Positions 41,901 through 49,008 of a stretch of DNA of 64,000 nt are shown piece by piece; the stretch's first letter is position 1; every line of letters begins with the position of its first letter. Source of the stretch: a virus; IMG/VR virus record IMGVR_UViG_3300005529_000033, positions 1 to 64,000 of that record, one strand, 5' to 3'. Both the position numbers and the translations under genes were made by a program. Below the pieces are notes generated by a model. It searched no databases. It was not told where the DNA came from and was given only the letters and a program-made list of their open reading frames with translations.

Positions 41901-43191
41901 GTCCGGCTGGTCGGGCAGCTGGACGGCGACCTACACGGCGCCCGCAGCCGGGACCTACGGCTTCCAGCTGCAGGCCGCTGACGGCGGCAGCAGGCTCATC
42001 GTCAACGGCCAGACCCTCATCGACAACTGGGCGGACCAGTCCGGGGCCAACCTCACCGCGACCCTGGCCCTGACCGCCGGGCAGGTCATCACCGCCGAGG
42101 TCGACTACTGGAACCCGGCCCAGCCCGACTCCGCGTCCAGCACCGTCTCGGTCTCCGGCCAGGTCTCCGCCCGGTACGAGAAATCGCCGTTCTTCGCCAA
42201 CGAGTGGATCCTGAACTTCAACGGCACCCTGAACAGCCAGGTGGTGGCCGCGGCCCCCGGGCAGACCGCCACGGTGACCGCGCAGGGCTCGTTCTTCGCC
42301 GGGACCAGCGGCCACCTGTACGCGAACGTGAACTGGCTCGCCGCCAACGGCCGCGTCATCGCCACCTCCGTCTCCGAAGGTGCCACCTCCGTGTCCGCGG
42401 AGTTCACCGCCCCGGACGGCACCACCGCGGCGCAGCTGATCGTCGCCGGCGCCTTCCCCTCACCCGTGTTCTCCGCGCTCCAGCCATCGGTGTCCGGGTC
42501 CGCGGCCGGCACGATGACCATCGGCTCCCCGCCTCCCGGCAACACAGGCGCCCTGACATTCGGCACCGTCTCCACCCCGGCCATCCCCGCCGCGGCCACC
42601 CAGTTCTCCAACACCCTGAACGGCCGCGCCACCGACGACGAGCAGTCCAGCTGGACCTGCCCGGTCGCCGACTGGACCATCGGCGGGTACGCCGGCGGCT
42701 CCGCCTGGCCCGTCAACCCGGGCGCCAGGGCCATCGGGCTGCTCACCACCCAGCAGGCGAACACGTCGCTGGGCGTCACCTACCGGTCCATGCCGCAAGG
42801 CGGCGCCTACTCCGGGATCATCTTCCGCTACACGGACACCGGCAACTACTGGCGGTCCGACCAGCTGCAGCTCGGCTACGTCCAGTCCGGGGTCTACACC
42901 CGCGTCGCCGCCCACGCCCAGGCGTTCGCGCCAGGCGACCGGATGACCATCACCCTGAACGGCACCGCGATCACCGTCTACCGCAACGGCATCCAGGTCA
43001 GCGCCGCCACCTCCAGCTTCAACTCCGCAGCCACCGGGCACGGCGTCGTCAACGACATCCTCGGCTCTACCGAAGCCAAGGCCGAGGACACCGAGCGCCG
43101 GTTCCCCGGCCCGGCCCGCGGCAAGACCCGCCGCATGCCGCCGCAGCGACCCGGGCGACCCGGCAAGCCCGGACGCGCAGGAAGGTCATAA
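38917..43191 (+). CDS. Giant baseplate I-like protein fused to adhesion domains
   Basis: A 1424-residue protein. Residues about 35-110 resemble a fibronectin-like strand domain (ITYTQVLVTWHPPSGTIFRY); 130-260 match gpI/P2-like tail proteins (YLFNLLPEYFTTIP, LNVFGWALDYLRTQYATY, LAQQVGL, QQRGTIQAIAEEIAIRTGYG). Residues 500-800 contain carbohydrate-binding-like modules (NPGFESPSLAGWTA). About 950-1070 is a PA14-like domain (WNASYFNNTALSG, GTYGFQLQAADGGSRLIVNG). About 1220-1385 is LamG-like. It ends in a basic Pro/Arg tail. It would join the wedge to host-binding domains in one chain. Start ATG 38917 lacks a strong GGAGG. Confidence 0.75.
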   Translation: MMPGPLPGQTVTAGTIFGLSKYGTSLYGLGLPPEYLVEPMTAASITYTQVLVTWHPPSGTIFRYRLLRNRFGFPVNENDGDIIYDTTDYPGDSYTDPDISPGTYHYYGFYVLVDIADNIWVRSGFAGCLAIQDYGSGEYLFNLLPEYFTTIPETGAALTDDAAGNNQLQLFLNVFGWALDYLRTQYATYANHLNDARFIPLDQLWDLAQQVGLTFSPEVPAYTVRKATENFAHVSQQRGTIQAIAEEIAIRTGYGADVHMGPNIMLDTDQAQILNPVFQPYQPARCYVKDEPAWVPFAALVGGTWKIYEEGRGWTGDGWWFRSLQDENCGNTPPAGGTSDSFWGALYDSDDYLGTQGNIRTSNPGSWEVLDTGAASMLALPGSATQGLGVQAPAAVNAGSNAFAWNSLRIYNKQGSARTLWARSVSRQHSDLGQIPDPGFELGTTLAAPVQNTSAAWVPASWPQLFTGNWMGGPKQVSVPAYWIPVNAALSRENIVAHAGSWAMQVTPTGTSVPVATPSAVQYANPGFESPSLAGWTAVNCAITQSTAQARSGKFSLQVAPTFSIGTSYSGGFAAGNTYTLTGNPFITGPQVTAIPGIADTVTCYCWGTKTPAGASAFPSVIAAVIYYDLNGNVLATTEGTSVLLSAAWTAVTATATAPAGAVAKALMITSDPAAAANADNFFVDDIAWTWNATSSWSAITLNSPWVACPAGQACTAGGWYRAAAAGSSVQAQIVFYDAGGSTLATDTGSLLTGTANSWVNPAASGTAPSGTAYAALQLLISNPVTVSYVDDTTFSTGLTYSTAPDPFNAVRDGVPVPWIINGEEWDPARRYVPNDLVQYRSQPFTALRASTGSVPPANNVATADWAPLSQSHRIRLCLSAYVSQNLTSGASNSYAVTPFIEWYDQQGTFITRVFARTPSGNGTVAQPSNMAFDSFTTESVLSSAGASAGTASPGPWNASYFNNTALSGTPVVTRVEPSVNYTWDGAAPAPGIAASGWSGSWTATYTAPAAGTYGFQLQAADGGSRLIVNGQTLIDNWADQSGANLTATLALTAGQVITAEVDYWNPAQPDSASSTVSVSGQVSARYEKSPFFANEWILNFNGTLNSQVVAAAPGQTATVTAQGSFFAGTSGHLYANVNWLAANGRVIATSVSEGATSVSAEFTAPDGTTAAQLIVAGAFPSPVFSALQPSVSGSAAGTMTIGSPPPGNTGALTFGTVSTPAIPAAATQFSNTLNGRATDDEQSSWTCPVADWTIGGYAGGSAWPVNPGARAIGLLTTQQANTSLGVTYRSMPQGGAYSGIIFRYTDTGNYWRSDQLQLGYVQSGVYTRVAAHAQAFAPGDRMTITLNGTAITVYRNGIQVSAATSSFNSAATGHGVVNDILGSTEAKAEDTERRFPGPARGKTRRMPPQRPGRPGKPGRAGRS

Positions 43192-43195
43192 GCAC

Positions 43196-44890
43196 ATGAC
43201 CCTGTACAACCTGTGCCCGAACCCGTCGTTCGAGGTCTCCGCCGACGGCTGGGCCGCCCTGGACGGTTCCGTCATCACCCAGACCGGCGTCACCGCCTGG
43301 TCCGGCCGGTACTGCGCCCTGATCACCACCGACGGCCTGGCCCCCGGCGAAGGAGTCCTCGGCCCGCCCGCCCAGTTCCTGGCCGCTTCCCCCGCCTCGG
43401 TCCAGCTGCGCCTGGCGGGCGAATCCGGCACCGTCACCGTCCTGGTAGCCAAGAACCCCGGCGGCATCCTGCTCGCCGAGACCACCGTGCAGCTGGCTAA
43501 CGACTGGCAGCTCATCACGTTCGGCGGCCTGGCCCTGGCCGCCAATGACGCCCTCTACGTCGCGATCCAGACCACCTCCGCGCAGGACCTGGCCTTCTAC
43601 CTCGACGCGGTGATGTACGAGCCCGCCGCCGGACCGGACCCGTACTTCGACGGGGACTCCGCCGGCGCCTCCTGGACAGGCACCCCGGGCCTGTCCGCCT
43701 CGCAGCTGCCCCAGCCCGGCGCCCTGTCCCTGCACGGCGGCATGTCCATGTCCGGGCACCTGCAGGTCATCGACCAGGGCGAGGTCTTCACCATCGCCCT
43801 GCCGTCCGGGCAGGCCACCATGTCCGGCGAGATCACCGCGGTCACCGGCACCCCGCCACCCGGCGCCCTGGACGACTTCGCCTCCTGGGAAACCAGCACC
43901 GACGCCGACCCGGCGATGACCTACGTGACATGGAACACCGCCGGGCTGGGCTCCGGCCACACCGGCTACACCCGGCCCTGGTGCGTCTTCTACCCGCCGC
44001 TGGACTACCCCACCTCAACCGGGACCAACCTGTGGAACCGGGCCGCGTTCGCCGCCGCCGGCATGCAGTTCGCCTCCGTCGGCGCCGGAGCCGCGCAGAA
44101 CCTGACCTGCGTCCAGCTCGAGATGATGCCCCTGGCCGGCACCGGCAGCCTGGACCAGACCCCCGCCCCGTCGCCCTACGACCCGCCGCGGACCGTGCAT
44201 ACCACCGTCAAGGGGACCCGGATCAACTACGCGCAGAACCCCGCCTTCCAGGGAACCGGCATCTGGTCAGGCGCCGGGAACGGCACCCTGACGTACGACC
44301 CGCAGGTCACCTACCCGCTCGGCGGCGCCTTCGACGGGCAGCCGCTGACCACCTTCACCCGGTCCGGGAAAGTCACCGTGCCCGCCGGGAACGGCGGGGC
44401 CGCCCAGCAGCTGGCCGGCCTGTTCACCGGGGACACCTATACCGCCAGCATCTATGTCCGGCCCGGCGCCGGCATCGCCGACTTCCAGCTCACCGCCGGC
44501 TCCGGCGTCTCCGCCTCTATCGCGAACGCCAGCGGCGCTGACCTGACCGCGGGCACCTGGTACCGGGTCTTCGTCATCTTCAGGGCCCCCGCCCCCGGTG
44601 CCACCCTGGCCGTCACCGCCATCCCCGCCGCCGGCGCGCAGTATCCCGTCGCGTTCTGGTGCGGCCCGTGCCTCGTCGAAGCCGGCGACATCCTCGGCTC
44701 CTACTTCGACGGAAGCTTCAGCAACCCCGACTACATGTGGGAGAACGGGTCAGTGCCGGGCCTGGGCCGTTCCTACTACTACGAGGACTACACAATCCAG
44801 CAGGCCGTCATCACCGACATCCTGTCCCGCCACACCCCGCTGTCCATCACCTGGGCCCCGCCGTTATACGCGACCCTCCCGGCACAGTAA
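43196..44890 (+). CDS. Tail fibre with carbohydrate-binding-like domains
   Basis: A 564-residue protein following the I-like gene by four bases. It begins LYNLCPNPSFEVSADGWAAL and repeats a related motif near 345 (INYAQNPAFQGTGIWSGAG), each followed by a beta-sandwich ending in a FDG-S motif (PYFDGDSAGASWTGTP; SYFDGSFSNPDYMWENG). These are the CBM-like NPSFE...GW modules seen in Streptomyces phage fibres. It is probably a receptor-binding fibre and closes the tail operon. Confidence 0.72.
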   Translation: MTLYNLCPNPSFEVSADGWAALDGSVITQTGVTAWSGRYCALITTDGLAPGEGVLGPPAQFLAASPASVQLRLAGESGTVTVLVAKNPGGILLAETTVQLANDWQLITFGGLALAANDALYVAIQTTSAQDLAFYLDAVMYEPAAGPDPYFDGDSAGASWTGTPGLSASQLPQPGALSLHGGMSMSGHLQVIDQGEVFTIALPSGQATMSGEITAVTGTPPPGALDDFASWETSTDADPAMTYVTWNTAGLGSGHTGYTRPWCVFYPPLDYPTSTGTNLWNRAAFAAAGMQFASVGAGAAQNLTCVQLEMMPLAGTGSLDQTPAPSPYDPPRTVHTTVKGTRINYAQNPAFQGTGIWSGAGNGTLTYDPQVTYPLGGAFDGQPLTTFTRSGKVTVPAGNGGAAQQLAGLFTGDTYTASIYVRPGAGIADFQLTAGSGVSASIANASGADLTAGTWYRVFVIFRAPAPGATLAVTAIPAAGAQYPVAFWCGPCLVEAGDILGSYFDGSFSNPDYMWENGSVPGLGRSYYYEDYTIQQAVITDILSRHTPLSITWAPPLYATLPAQ

Positions 44891-44958
44891 ACGCCCGCAG
44901 GGTCCAGGCAGTGCCTGCGGCGCGAGCCTGCGGGCTCACCCGTGACCACCCCGTCAGC

Positions 44959-45046
44959 GGGAGCACCGCAAGCTTAGCAGAAAGATGCTCCCGGCGGCCT
45001 TCGCTCCCGGAACGACGGGGAGTTGCTTCCGGGGGCCGCCGGGAGC
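44959..45046 (+). promoter_or_regulatory. Competing hairpins, attenuator-like intergenic element
   Basis: GGGAGCA (44959-44965) pairs with TGCTCCC (44986-44992), but GCTCCCGGCGGCC (44987-44999) also pairs perfectly with GGCCGCCGGGAGC (45034-45046), and a smaller hairpin CCCGGAA/TTCCGGG (45006-45012, 45027-45033) sits in the loop. The two structures share 44987-44992 and cannot coexist. It lies between the last fibre gene and a membrane protein gene. Confidence 0.5.
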
Positions 45047-45087
45047 GGGTGCGATAACATGGGGCTAACCAGTTATCTTGACACCGG

Positions 45088-45093
45088 TAAGCT
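45088..45093 (+). promoter_or_regulatory. Leaderless-type -10 box TAAGCT for 45101 gene
   Basis: TAAGCT within the palindrome GGTAAGCTTACC (45086-45097), followed by seven bases and ATG 45101. No ribosome-binding site. Confidence 0.5.
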
Positions 45094-45100
45094 TACCGTC

Positions 45101-45460
45101 ATGTTCTTACTCGTTGTCAACTCGCTGGCCGCTTACACCGCCTGGGGGATCGTCAGCTCCCTCATCCCCGTCATCCGCCGCGGCCCGGCCACCTGGCGGC
45201 TGCCTTCCTGGCTCCGGGCCCTGGCCATCGCCGGCATCGCCTTCGGGTTGCACGCCGCCCCTCCGCGCTACGTGCACGCGCTCGCCGCCGCCGCGATCGT
45301 GCTGTTCCTGGTCATGGCCGCGCTCAAGCTCGGCGCCGCCCTCCCCGAGCCGTATGAGATAATCCTGTCGGCACGCGGGAAGCATCCTGAACCCCAGGAG
45401 GCACGCGGGTATTCTCCGGCACGAAGCGGCCCCGGCCGCCGTGTCCCCCGTATCGACTGA
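45101..45460 (+). CDS. Small membrane protein, holin candidate
   Basis: A 119-residue protein when started at ATG 45101, seven bases after TAAGCT; longer starts at 45059 and 45023 exist. It has three hydrophobic segments (MFLLVVNSLAAYTAWGIVSS, LRALAIAGIAFGLHAAP, ALAAAAIVLFLVMAALKLGA) and a charged C-terminus. Position after the tail genes and topology fit a holin, yet no endolysin gene follows, so another membrane role is possible. Confidence 0.6.
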   Translation: MFLLVVNSLAAYTAWGIVSSLIPVIRRGPATWRLPSWLRALAIAGIAFGLHAAPPRYVHALAAAAIVLFLVMAALKLGAALPEPYEIILSARGKHPEPQEARGYSPARSGPGRRVPRID

Positions 45461-45482
45461 CCAGCCCCAGGAGGAAACAAGC

Positions 45483-46325
45483 ATGAAGACATCTTTAGGA
45501 CCGCCAGCCCCCGGCTCGATCCTGCTGTTCGCCGGATCCGGCGACATCGACGAGCGCAACATGCACGCGCTGCTGTCCGGCTGGCTGCCGGAAGACCTGT
45601 CCTTAGAACCGCCGGTCATCCAGGCGGACATCCCCGCCGCCTGCCGCGGGCTGCGGAAAGTCCGCAAGTGGCTCGGGGATGAATTCCCCGACGGCGGCTT
45701 CGACACCGCCGACGACATAGCCGCGGTCATCCGCGACCTGGAACCCGGTGAGATCTCCCGCGCGATCCTGGTCATGCTGTGGGGCTCCGACGGCGGCGAT
45801 GAGCCCGCCGAGCAGCTCGTCGACCTCGCCATGCGCCGCGGCATCACCGTCCTGGATCTCGCCGACGGCCTGGACACCCTCGAGCTCGGCGACCGCAAGC
45901 CCGCAGAAGAACCGCAGGCCGCCCGGCGTACCCGCCGCAGCCGCGCGGAGACTCCCGCCAGCCGGGACAGCGAACCGCAGCAGCAGGCCGCGGGCGAGCC
46001 GTCACCCTGGGAACCGGACGCGCAGCCCGCCGCACCGGGCCCTGAGACCGTCCGTGAATTCATCAGCCGGGTCGTCCGGGGGCTGCACGCCTTCGCTGAC
46101 TCGCTCCAGGAACCGGCAGCCGCGCCGCCGTCCCAGCCGCCCATGATCGGCCGCCCGCGGACAGCCCCGGCGAAGAGCACCACGACCTGGCTGCAGAACC
46201 CGGACAACGAGAAAGAGTACAGGCCCCGGGGCCGCGGCCAGATCGGCCGGGCCTACAAGAACTGGCGTGAAGTCACCCTGACCGATGAGCAGGTCACCGC
46301 GCTCGGCCTGACCCCGCAGAAGTAA
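45483..46325 (+). CDS. Hypothetical protein with N-terminal sensor-like and basic C-terminal parts
   Basis: A 280-residue protein starting at ATG 45483 with AGGAGG nine bases upstream. Residues 1-130 look like a compact alpha/beta domain (GSILLFAGSGDIDERNMHAL, DIAAVIRDLEPGEISRAILV, AMRRGITVLDLADGLDTLEL). A Pro/Glu/Arg linker follows, and the last 35 residues are basic (KEYRPRGRGQIGRAYKNWRE), which may bind DNA in a nucleoid-protein-like way. No family is certain. A strong terminator follows. Confidence 0.55.
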   Translation: MKTSLGPPAPGSILLFAGSGDIDERNMHALLSGWLPEDLSLEPPVIQADIPAACRGLRKVRKWLGDEFPDGGFDTADDIAAVIRDLEPGEISRAILVMLWGSDGGDEPAEQLVDLAMRRGITVLDLADGLDTLELGDRKPAEEPQAARRTRRSRAETPASRDSEPQQQAAGEPSPWEPDAQPAAPGPETVREFISRVVRGLHAFADSLQEPAAAPPSQPPMIGRPRTAPAKSTTTWLQNPDNEKEYRPRGRGQIGRAYKNWREVTLTDEQVTALGLTPQK

Positions 46326-46338
46326 CCCGGAAGAAAAA

Positions 46339-46380
46339 CGGCCCTGCGGCACCGATACCAGCCGGATTGCCGCAGGGCCG
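46339..46380. terminator. Intrinsic terminator
   Basis: Perfect 13-bp arms CGGCCCTGCGGCA (46339-46351) and TGCCGCAGGGCCG (46368-46380). It follows the 45483 gene and directly precedes the GGAGGA ribosome-binding site of the next gene. Confidence 0.75.
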
Positions 46381-46391
46381 CGGAGGACCAT

Positions 46392-46871
46392 ATGCAAAGC
46401 AGGCCCCGGCAGCGGGCCTTACGGCACAAAGGCGAGGGACTGGACCGTCCCCCGCCTAAATTCGTGCTCATCTTCGAAGGCGCCCTCGGCATCCTCAGCC
46501 CCCTGGCGGAGCCCGCGTTCGCCCGTCACATGAAAGCCGGCGACTACCACCGGGCCCTGGATTCATGGGAACTGTCCGGCCTGGTCACCCGCGTCCTGAT
46601 GGACCGGGTATGGCGCTACTCCCAGACCTGGTACATCGTCACGTACCTGACCGCCGATGACGACTTCGCCGCAGCGCTCGGCGCTAAGCTCGACACCTGC
46701 GAGATCCCGTACAAGCAGGCCTGGGCGCTAGATCCAGGGGCTTTTGCCCGCCGGCTTATTGCTATGCCGGACATCATCCGCGTCTACGACCCGGACCCCG
46801 CGCGCACCGGCATCTACAGCCCCGCCGTCGGCCGGCTCCTGGCTGACCCCCGGCAGCTGGGTATCGTGTGA
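46392..46871 (+). CDS. Hypothetical protein
   Basis: A 159-residue protein starting at ATG 46392 after GGAGGA. It has a basic N-terminus, then KFVLIFEGALGILSPLAEPA, which resembles the first strand of a HAD- or nucleotidase-like fold, followed by helices with Trp/Tyr (VWRYSQTWYIVTYLTADDDF). Residues expected of a HAD phosphatase (DxD) are not present. No function is assigned. It overlaps a possible minus-strand gene at its 3' end. Confidence 0.55.
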   Translation: MQSRPRQRALRHKGEGLDRPPPKFVLIFEGALGILSPLAEPAFARHMKAGDYHRALDSWELSGLVTRVLMDRVWRYSQTWYIVTYLTADDDFAAALGAKLDTCEIPYKQAWALDPGAFARRLIAMPDIIRVYDPDPARTGIYSPAVGRLLADPRQLGIV

Positions 46872-47144
46872 CCGCAGCACGCCCGTACCCGCTTCCCTGA
46901 TCTTCATCAGCTGCAAGATGGCGTTCACTGCGTCAAGCTCTCCGCGAGTCGCCTCGGTACCGGACAGCCTGCGCTCGATGCCGTAAGCAATCCGGCGCCT
47001 GACTTCCGAAGATATCCGCTGCAGATCGTCATGCAGGTCCCACCACATTGACTCATACGACGCGGCCGGTTGCGCCGCTGCCGCCGTATCCCCGCCCTCC
47101 TTGGTGCCGGCCTGCTGCTGTCCTGTCCCGCCCCTGGCATTCAT
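46728..47144 (-). CDS. Possible regulatory protein, convergent overlap
   Basis: A 138-residue minus-strand frame. Residues 30-85 have natural-looking helical sequence (SYESMWWDLHDDLQRISSEV, RGELDAVNAILQLMKI); the C-terminal 50 residues read through the opposite-strand gene. GAGGTG lies ten bases before ATG 47144 and a perfect palindrome just upstream. The 144-bp antiparallel overlap with 46392-46871 is unusual, so the coding call is tentative. Confidence 0.42.
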   Translation of the reverse strand: MNARGGTGQQQAGTKEGGDTAAAAQPAASYESMWWDLHDDLQRISSEVRRRIAYGIERRLSGTEATRGELDAVNAILQLMKIREAGTGVLRSHDTQLPGVSQEPADGGAVDAGARGVRVVDADDVRHSNKPAGKSPWI

Positions 47145-47160
47145 GCCGCAGTTTCACCTC

Positions 47161-47172
47161 ACGCAATTGCGT
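47161..47172. promoter_or_regulatory. Operator-like palindrome ACGCAATTGCGT
   Basis: Perfect 12-bp palindrome between the minus-strand gene ending at 47144 and the XRE gene at 47423. It is the most plausible binding site for the small XRE protein. The remainder of 47173-47422 carries no convincing gene; weak promoter-like TTGATC and TAGCTG are present. Confidence 0.45.
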
Positions 47173-47422
47173 TTGATCTTGGACTGCTATGCATGCTAGC
47201 TGCGCCGACGCCTGTTGCACAAGGCCCGCAAGCCTGTGATAGCGTGACAGCCGTCCGCCAGTCCCGGCGGTTTTCCGGTGAAGAACACCCAACGGCCCAT
47301 CCCCCCCGAGGCCGTTCCTGGGGTCCCCGGGAGACGGCTGCTGGCGGCCCGGCCGGGAAGGAGGCGCGTAACCCAGTGACACCCAGAACGCCCCCTTCCC
47401 GGCCCCTGACCAGGAAGACCCC

Positions 47423-47689
47423 GTGAGCACCGTCGGCCGGAACCTCGGCCGCCTCCTGGGCGAACGGGGCATGACCGGCAATGAACTCGGCCAGCAGCTC
47501 GGGCACAAGACCGGCAGCTACGTCAGCGCCATCGTCTCCGGGCGCAAGCATCCCGGCCCCGGCATGATCGAGAAAATAGCCGCCGCGCTCGACGTCAGCC
47601 CCGCAAAGCTGACACAGGCTCCCGGCCCGGCACCGAAACCGGGCAAGTACCAGGCAACGGCAGCCGACCTGTTACAGAACCATCCCTAG
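47423..47689 (+). CDS. Small XRE-family regulator
   Basis: An 88-residue helix-turn-helix protein starting at GTG 47423. NLGRLLGERGMTGNELGQQL, SYVSAIVSGRKHPGPGMIEK and IAAALDVSPAKLTQ are the standard XRE helices. The C-terminal 20 residues are a short tail with no dimerisation domain. It lies downstream of a palindromic site and may repress the divergent gene or an early promoter. This is a second regulator besides the island's XRE-DUF5753. Confidence 0.78.
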   Translation: MSTVGRNLGRLLGERGMTGNELGQQLGHKTGSYVSAIVSGRKHPGPGMIEKIAAALDVSPAKLTQAPGPAPKPGKYQATAADLLQNHP

Positions 47690-47860
47690 CACCCGCGACC
47701 AGCACCGCGGGCACGCGGGATATAAGCCATGCCGCCGGCTGGCAACCGGTGGGCGCCGTCAGACGGGCACGTCAAGCATGCGCCTGAGCTAGCCAGGTGC
47801 AACCCCGGCGCAAAGCAGCGGATGGTTAAGGCAGAATCGGGCATCCCGTATGCTGGCAGC

Positions 47861-47928
47861 GCCGGGACGAGTGAAAGCTGGTGGACACGGAATACGGCAC
47901 CACCGGTTAAACACCGCCTCGTCCCGGC
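47861..47928 (+). ncRNA. Structured 68-nt element, tRNA-like arms
   Basis: GCCGGGACGAG (47861-47871) pairs perfectly with CTCGTCCCGGC (47918-47928). Inside, a GTG/CAC stem encloses AAAGCTGGTGGA, close to a tRNA D-loop, and CGG-TTAAACA-CCG has T-arm geometry. No proper anticodon arm is formed and the T-loop lacks the conserved C. It may be a degenerate tRNA, a small RNA or a plain cruciform. The surrounding 47690-48022 stretch has no convincing gene. Confidence 0.35.
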
Positions 47929-48022
47929 TTCTACGCCAGGCTCTAGCGTGACCGCCCCGTCGTTCCTGGGCTCTCCCGGTGTCCCGCCCCGGTGATCCGG
48001 CTACCGCACGGCAGACCAGAAA

Positions 48023-48049
48023 TAACCCGCCGGATTATCCGGCGGGTTA
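48023..48049. terminator. Intrinsic terminator
   Basis: Perfect 12-bp arms TAACCCGCCGGA and TCCGGCGGGTTA around a 3-nt loop, followed by AAA (useful leftward) and short of T residues rightward. It follows the structured element. Confidence 0.65.
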
Positions 48050-48124
48050 AAACCATGCAGTGCTGCCCTCGCACAGGGGGCAGACCCCCAGCTCCCAGTA
48101 GCCGCCGGAACCGGAACCTGCTGC

Positions 48125-48130
48125 TAGCAT
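48125..48130 (+). promoter_or_regulatory. Leaderless-type -10 box TAGCAT for 48137 gene
   Basis: TAGCAT with six bases before ATG 48137. Confidence 0.5.
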
Positions 48131-48136
48131 CCGGCC

Positions 48137-48307
48137 ATGAGCAAGCACAAGATGCGCTGGAGACCCCGGATATACCGCACGGATAAAATGTTCGCCGCAA
48201 GACATCTCCGGCATTACCACGGCTTCCACTGGGACATCCAGCTCGGCACCTGGATCTTTACCACCAGGCCGTTCTCCTCGCGGAACCGCCGGCACGGCCT
48301 GGACTGA
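48137..48307 (+). CDS. Small basic protein
   Basis: A 56-residue protein, strongly basic and aromatic (MSKHKMRWRPRIYRTDK, then HLRHYHGFHWDIQLGTWIF), with many His and Arg. It may bind nucleic acid or membrane. No family recognised. It has a TAGCAT box six bases before its ATG and ends before a compact hairpin. Confidence 0.5.
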   Translation: MSKHKMRWRPRIYRTDKMFAARHLRHYHGFHWDIQLGTWIFTTRPFSSRNRRHGLD

Positions 48308-48360
48308 CCTGCTCCTGCCCTTCACCGCACGCGGGTGAGCGCCGCAGGCGCGGACCGCGA

Positions 48361-48380
48361 TTCCCGCGCGAGCGCGGGAA
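48361..48380. terminator. Compact hairpin
   Basis: TTCCCGCGC and GCGCGGGAA with a 2-nt centre. It lies between two leaderless small genes and may end the first one's transcript. Confidence 0.4.
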
Positions 48381-48408
48381 GAACACCCAGCCCGCATGCA
48401 TACGACGC

Positions 48409-48414
48409 TATGCT
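48409..48414 (+). promoter_or_regulatory. Leaderless-type -10 box TATGCT for 48422 gene
   Basis: TATGCT followed by seven bases and GTG 48422. Confidence 0.5.
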
Positions 48415-48421
48415 TACCGCC

Positions 48422-48658
48422 GTGAACCAGCCCAAGCTTGCACCTGACGAGATCCGCGCCGTCTTCTACGTGATGTTCTGGGAGGGCGAGACCTGGCTGT
48501 CCTGGTCTGCGTTCCTGGTTTTCCTCATCGCTATCCCCGTCGCCCTGTGGTACGGCCCCTGGTGGTGGTGGGCTCTCGCCGGGTCCGCGCTCGAAGGGAC
48601 CCGGCGTCTCGGCTGCTGGTTCTTCCGGCCCGTACCGCAGCGGAAACGGCGGGCGTAA
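48422..48658 (+). CDS. Small membrane protein, Trp-rich
   Basis: A 78-residue protein starting at GTG 48422. It has two hydrophobic segments (WSAFLVFLIAIPVALWY and WWWWALAGSALEG) around a Pro/Trp turn and a basic C-terminus (PVPQRKRRA), so it likely spans the membrane twice with cytoplasmic ends. Holin, antiholin or lysogen surface functions are possible. A longer frame from 48335 is less likely because of the promoter box. Confidence 0.55.
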   Translation: MNQPKLAPDEIRAVFYVMFWEGETWLSWSAFLVFLIAIPVALWYGPWWWWALAGSALEGTRRLGCWFFRPVPQRKRRA

Positions 48659-48661
48659 GCT
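48656..48661 (+). promoter_or_regulatory. Leaderless-type -10 box TAAGCT for 48670 gene
   Basis: TAAGCT overlaps the upstream stop and is followed by eight bases and ATG 48670. Confidence 0.5.
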
Positions 48662-48669
48662 TACGGGCC

Positions 48670-49008
48670 ATGACCGACGACAAGATCATCTTCACCGTCG
48701 AGGGCGACACTCCTGAAGGGCGCAGGCTCGCGATGAGCTGTGCCGCCGCCGCTTCCGCCCTGGGCACGGCAGCCAGCGACTACGTGGCATACGTCAAGCG
48801 GTGCGCCGTGACCGGCAGCGTTCCCGTGCCGCGGGCAAGCCTCGAGCGCGCCGGGAAGATCATGAGCGTCCTCACCATGCTGATGGCAACCGGCGGGTCC
48901 ATCACGGCCGTCAGCCCGCCCGGCGCCGACGAGCGGGCGCTGCAGGCCCTGGCCGAGGCAATCCCCCGGCCGGAGCAGGACAAGGACCCCGGACCCGGCA
49001 GGATTTGA
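48670..49008 (+). CDS. Hypothetical protein
   Basis: A 112-residue protein with a beta-strand start (KIIFTVEGDTPEGRRLAMSC) followed by Ala-rich helices (AAAASALGTAASDYVAYVKR) and a Pro-rich tail. Not recognised. It is the last of the small independently promoted genes before the replication operon. Confidence 0.5.
   Translation: MTDDKIIFTVEGDTPEGRRLAMSCAAAASALGTAASDYVAYVKRCAVTGSVPVPRASLERAGKIMSVLTMLMATGGSITAVSPPGADERALQALAEAIPRPEQDKDPGPGRI

Noticed and set aside
47729-47995. Plus-strand 88-codon frame in the 447-bp gap
   Set aside because: No ribosome-binding site or promoter box, and it reads through the structured element; composition is not protein-like.
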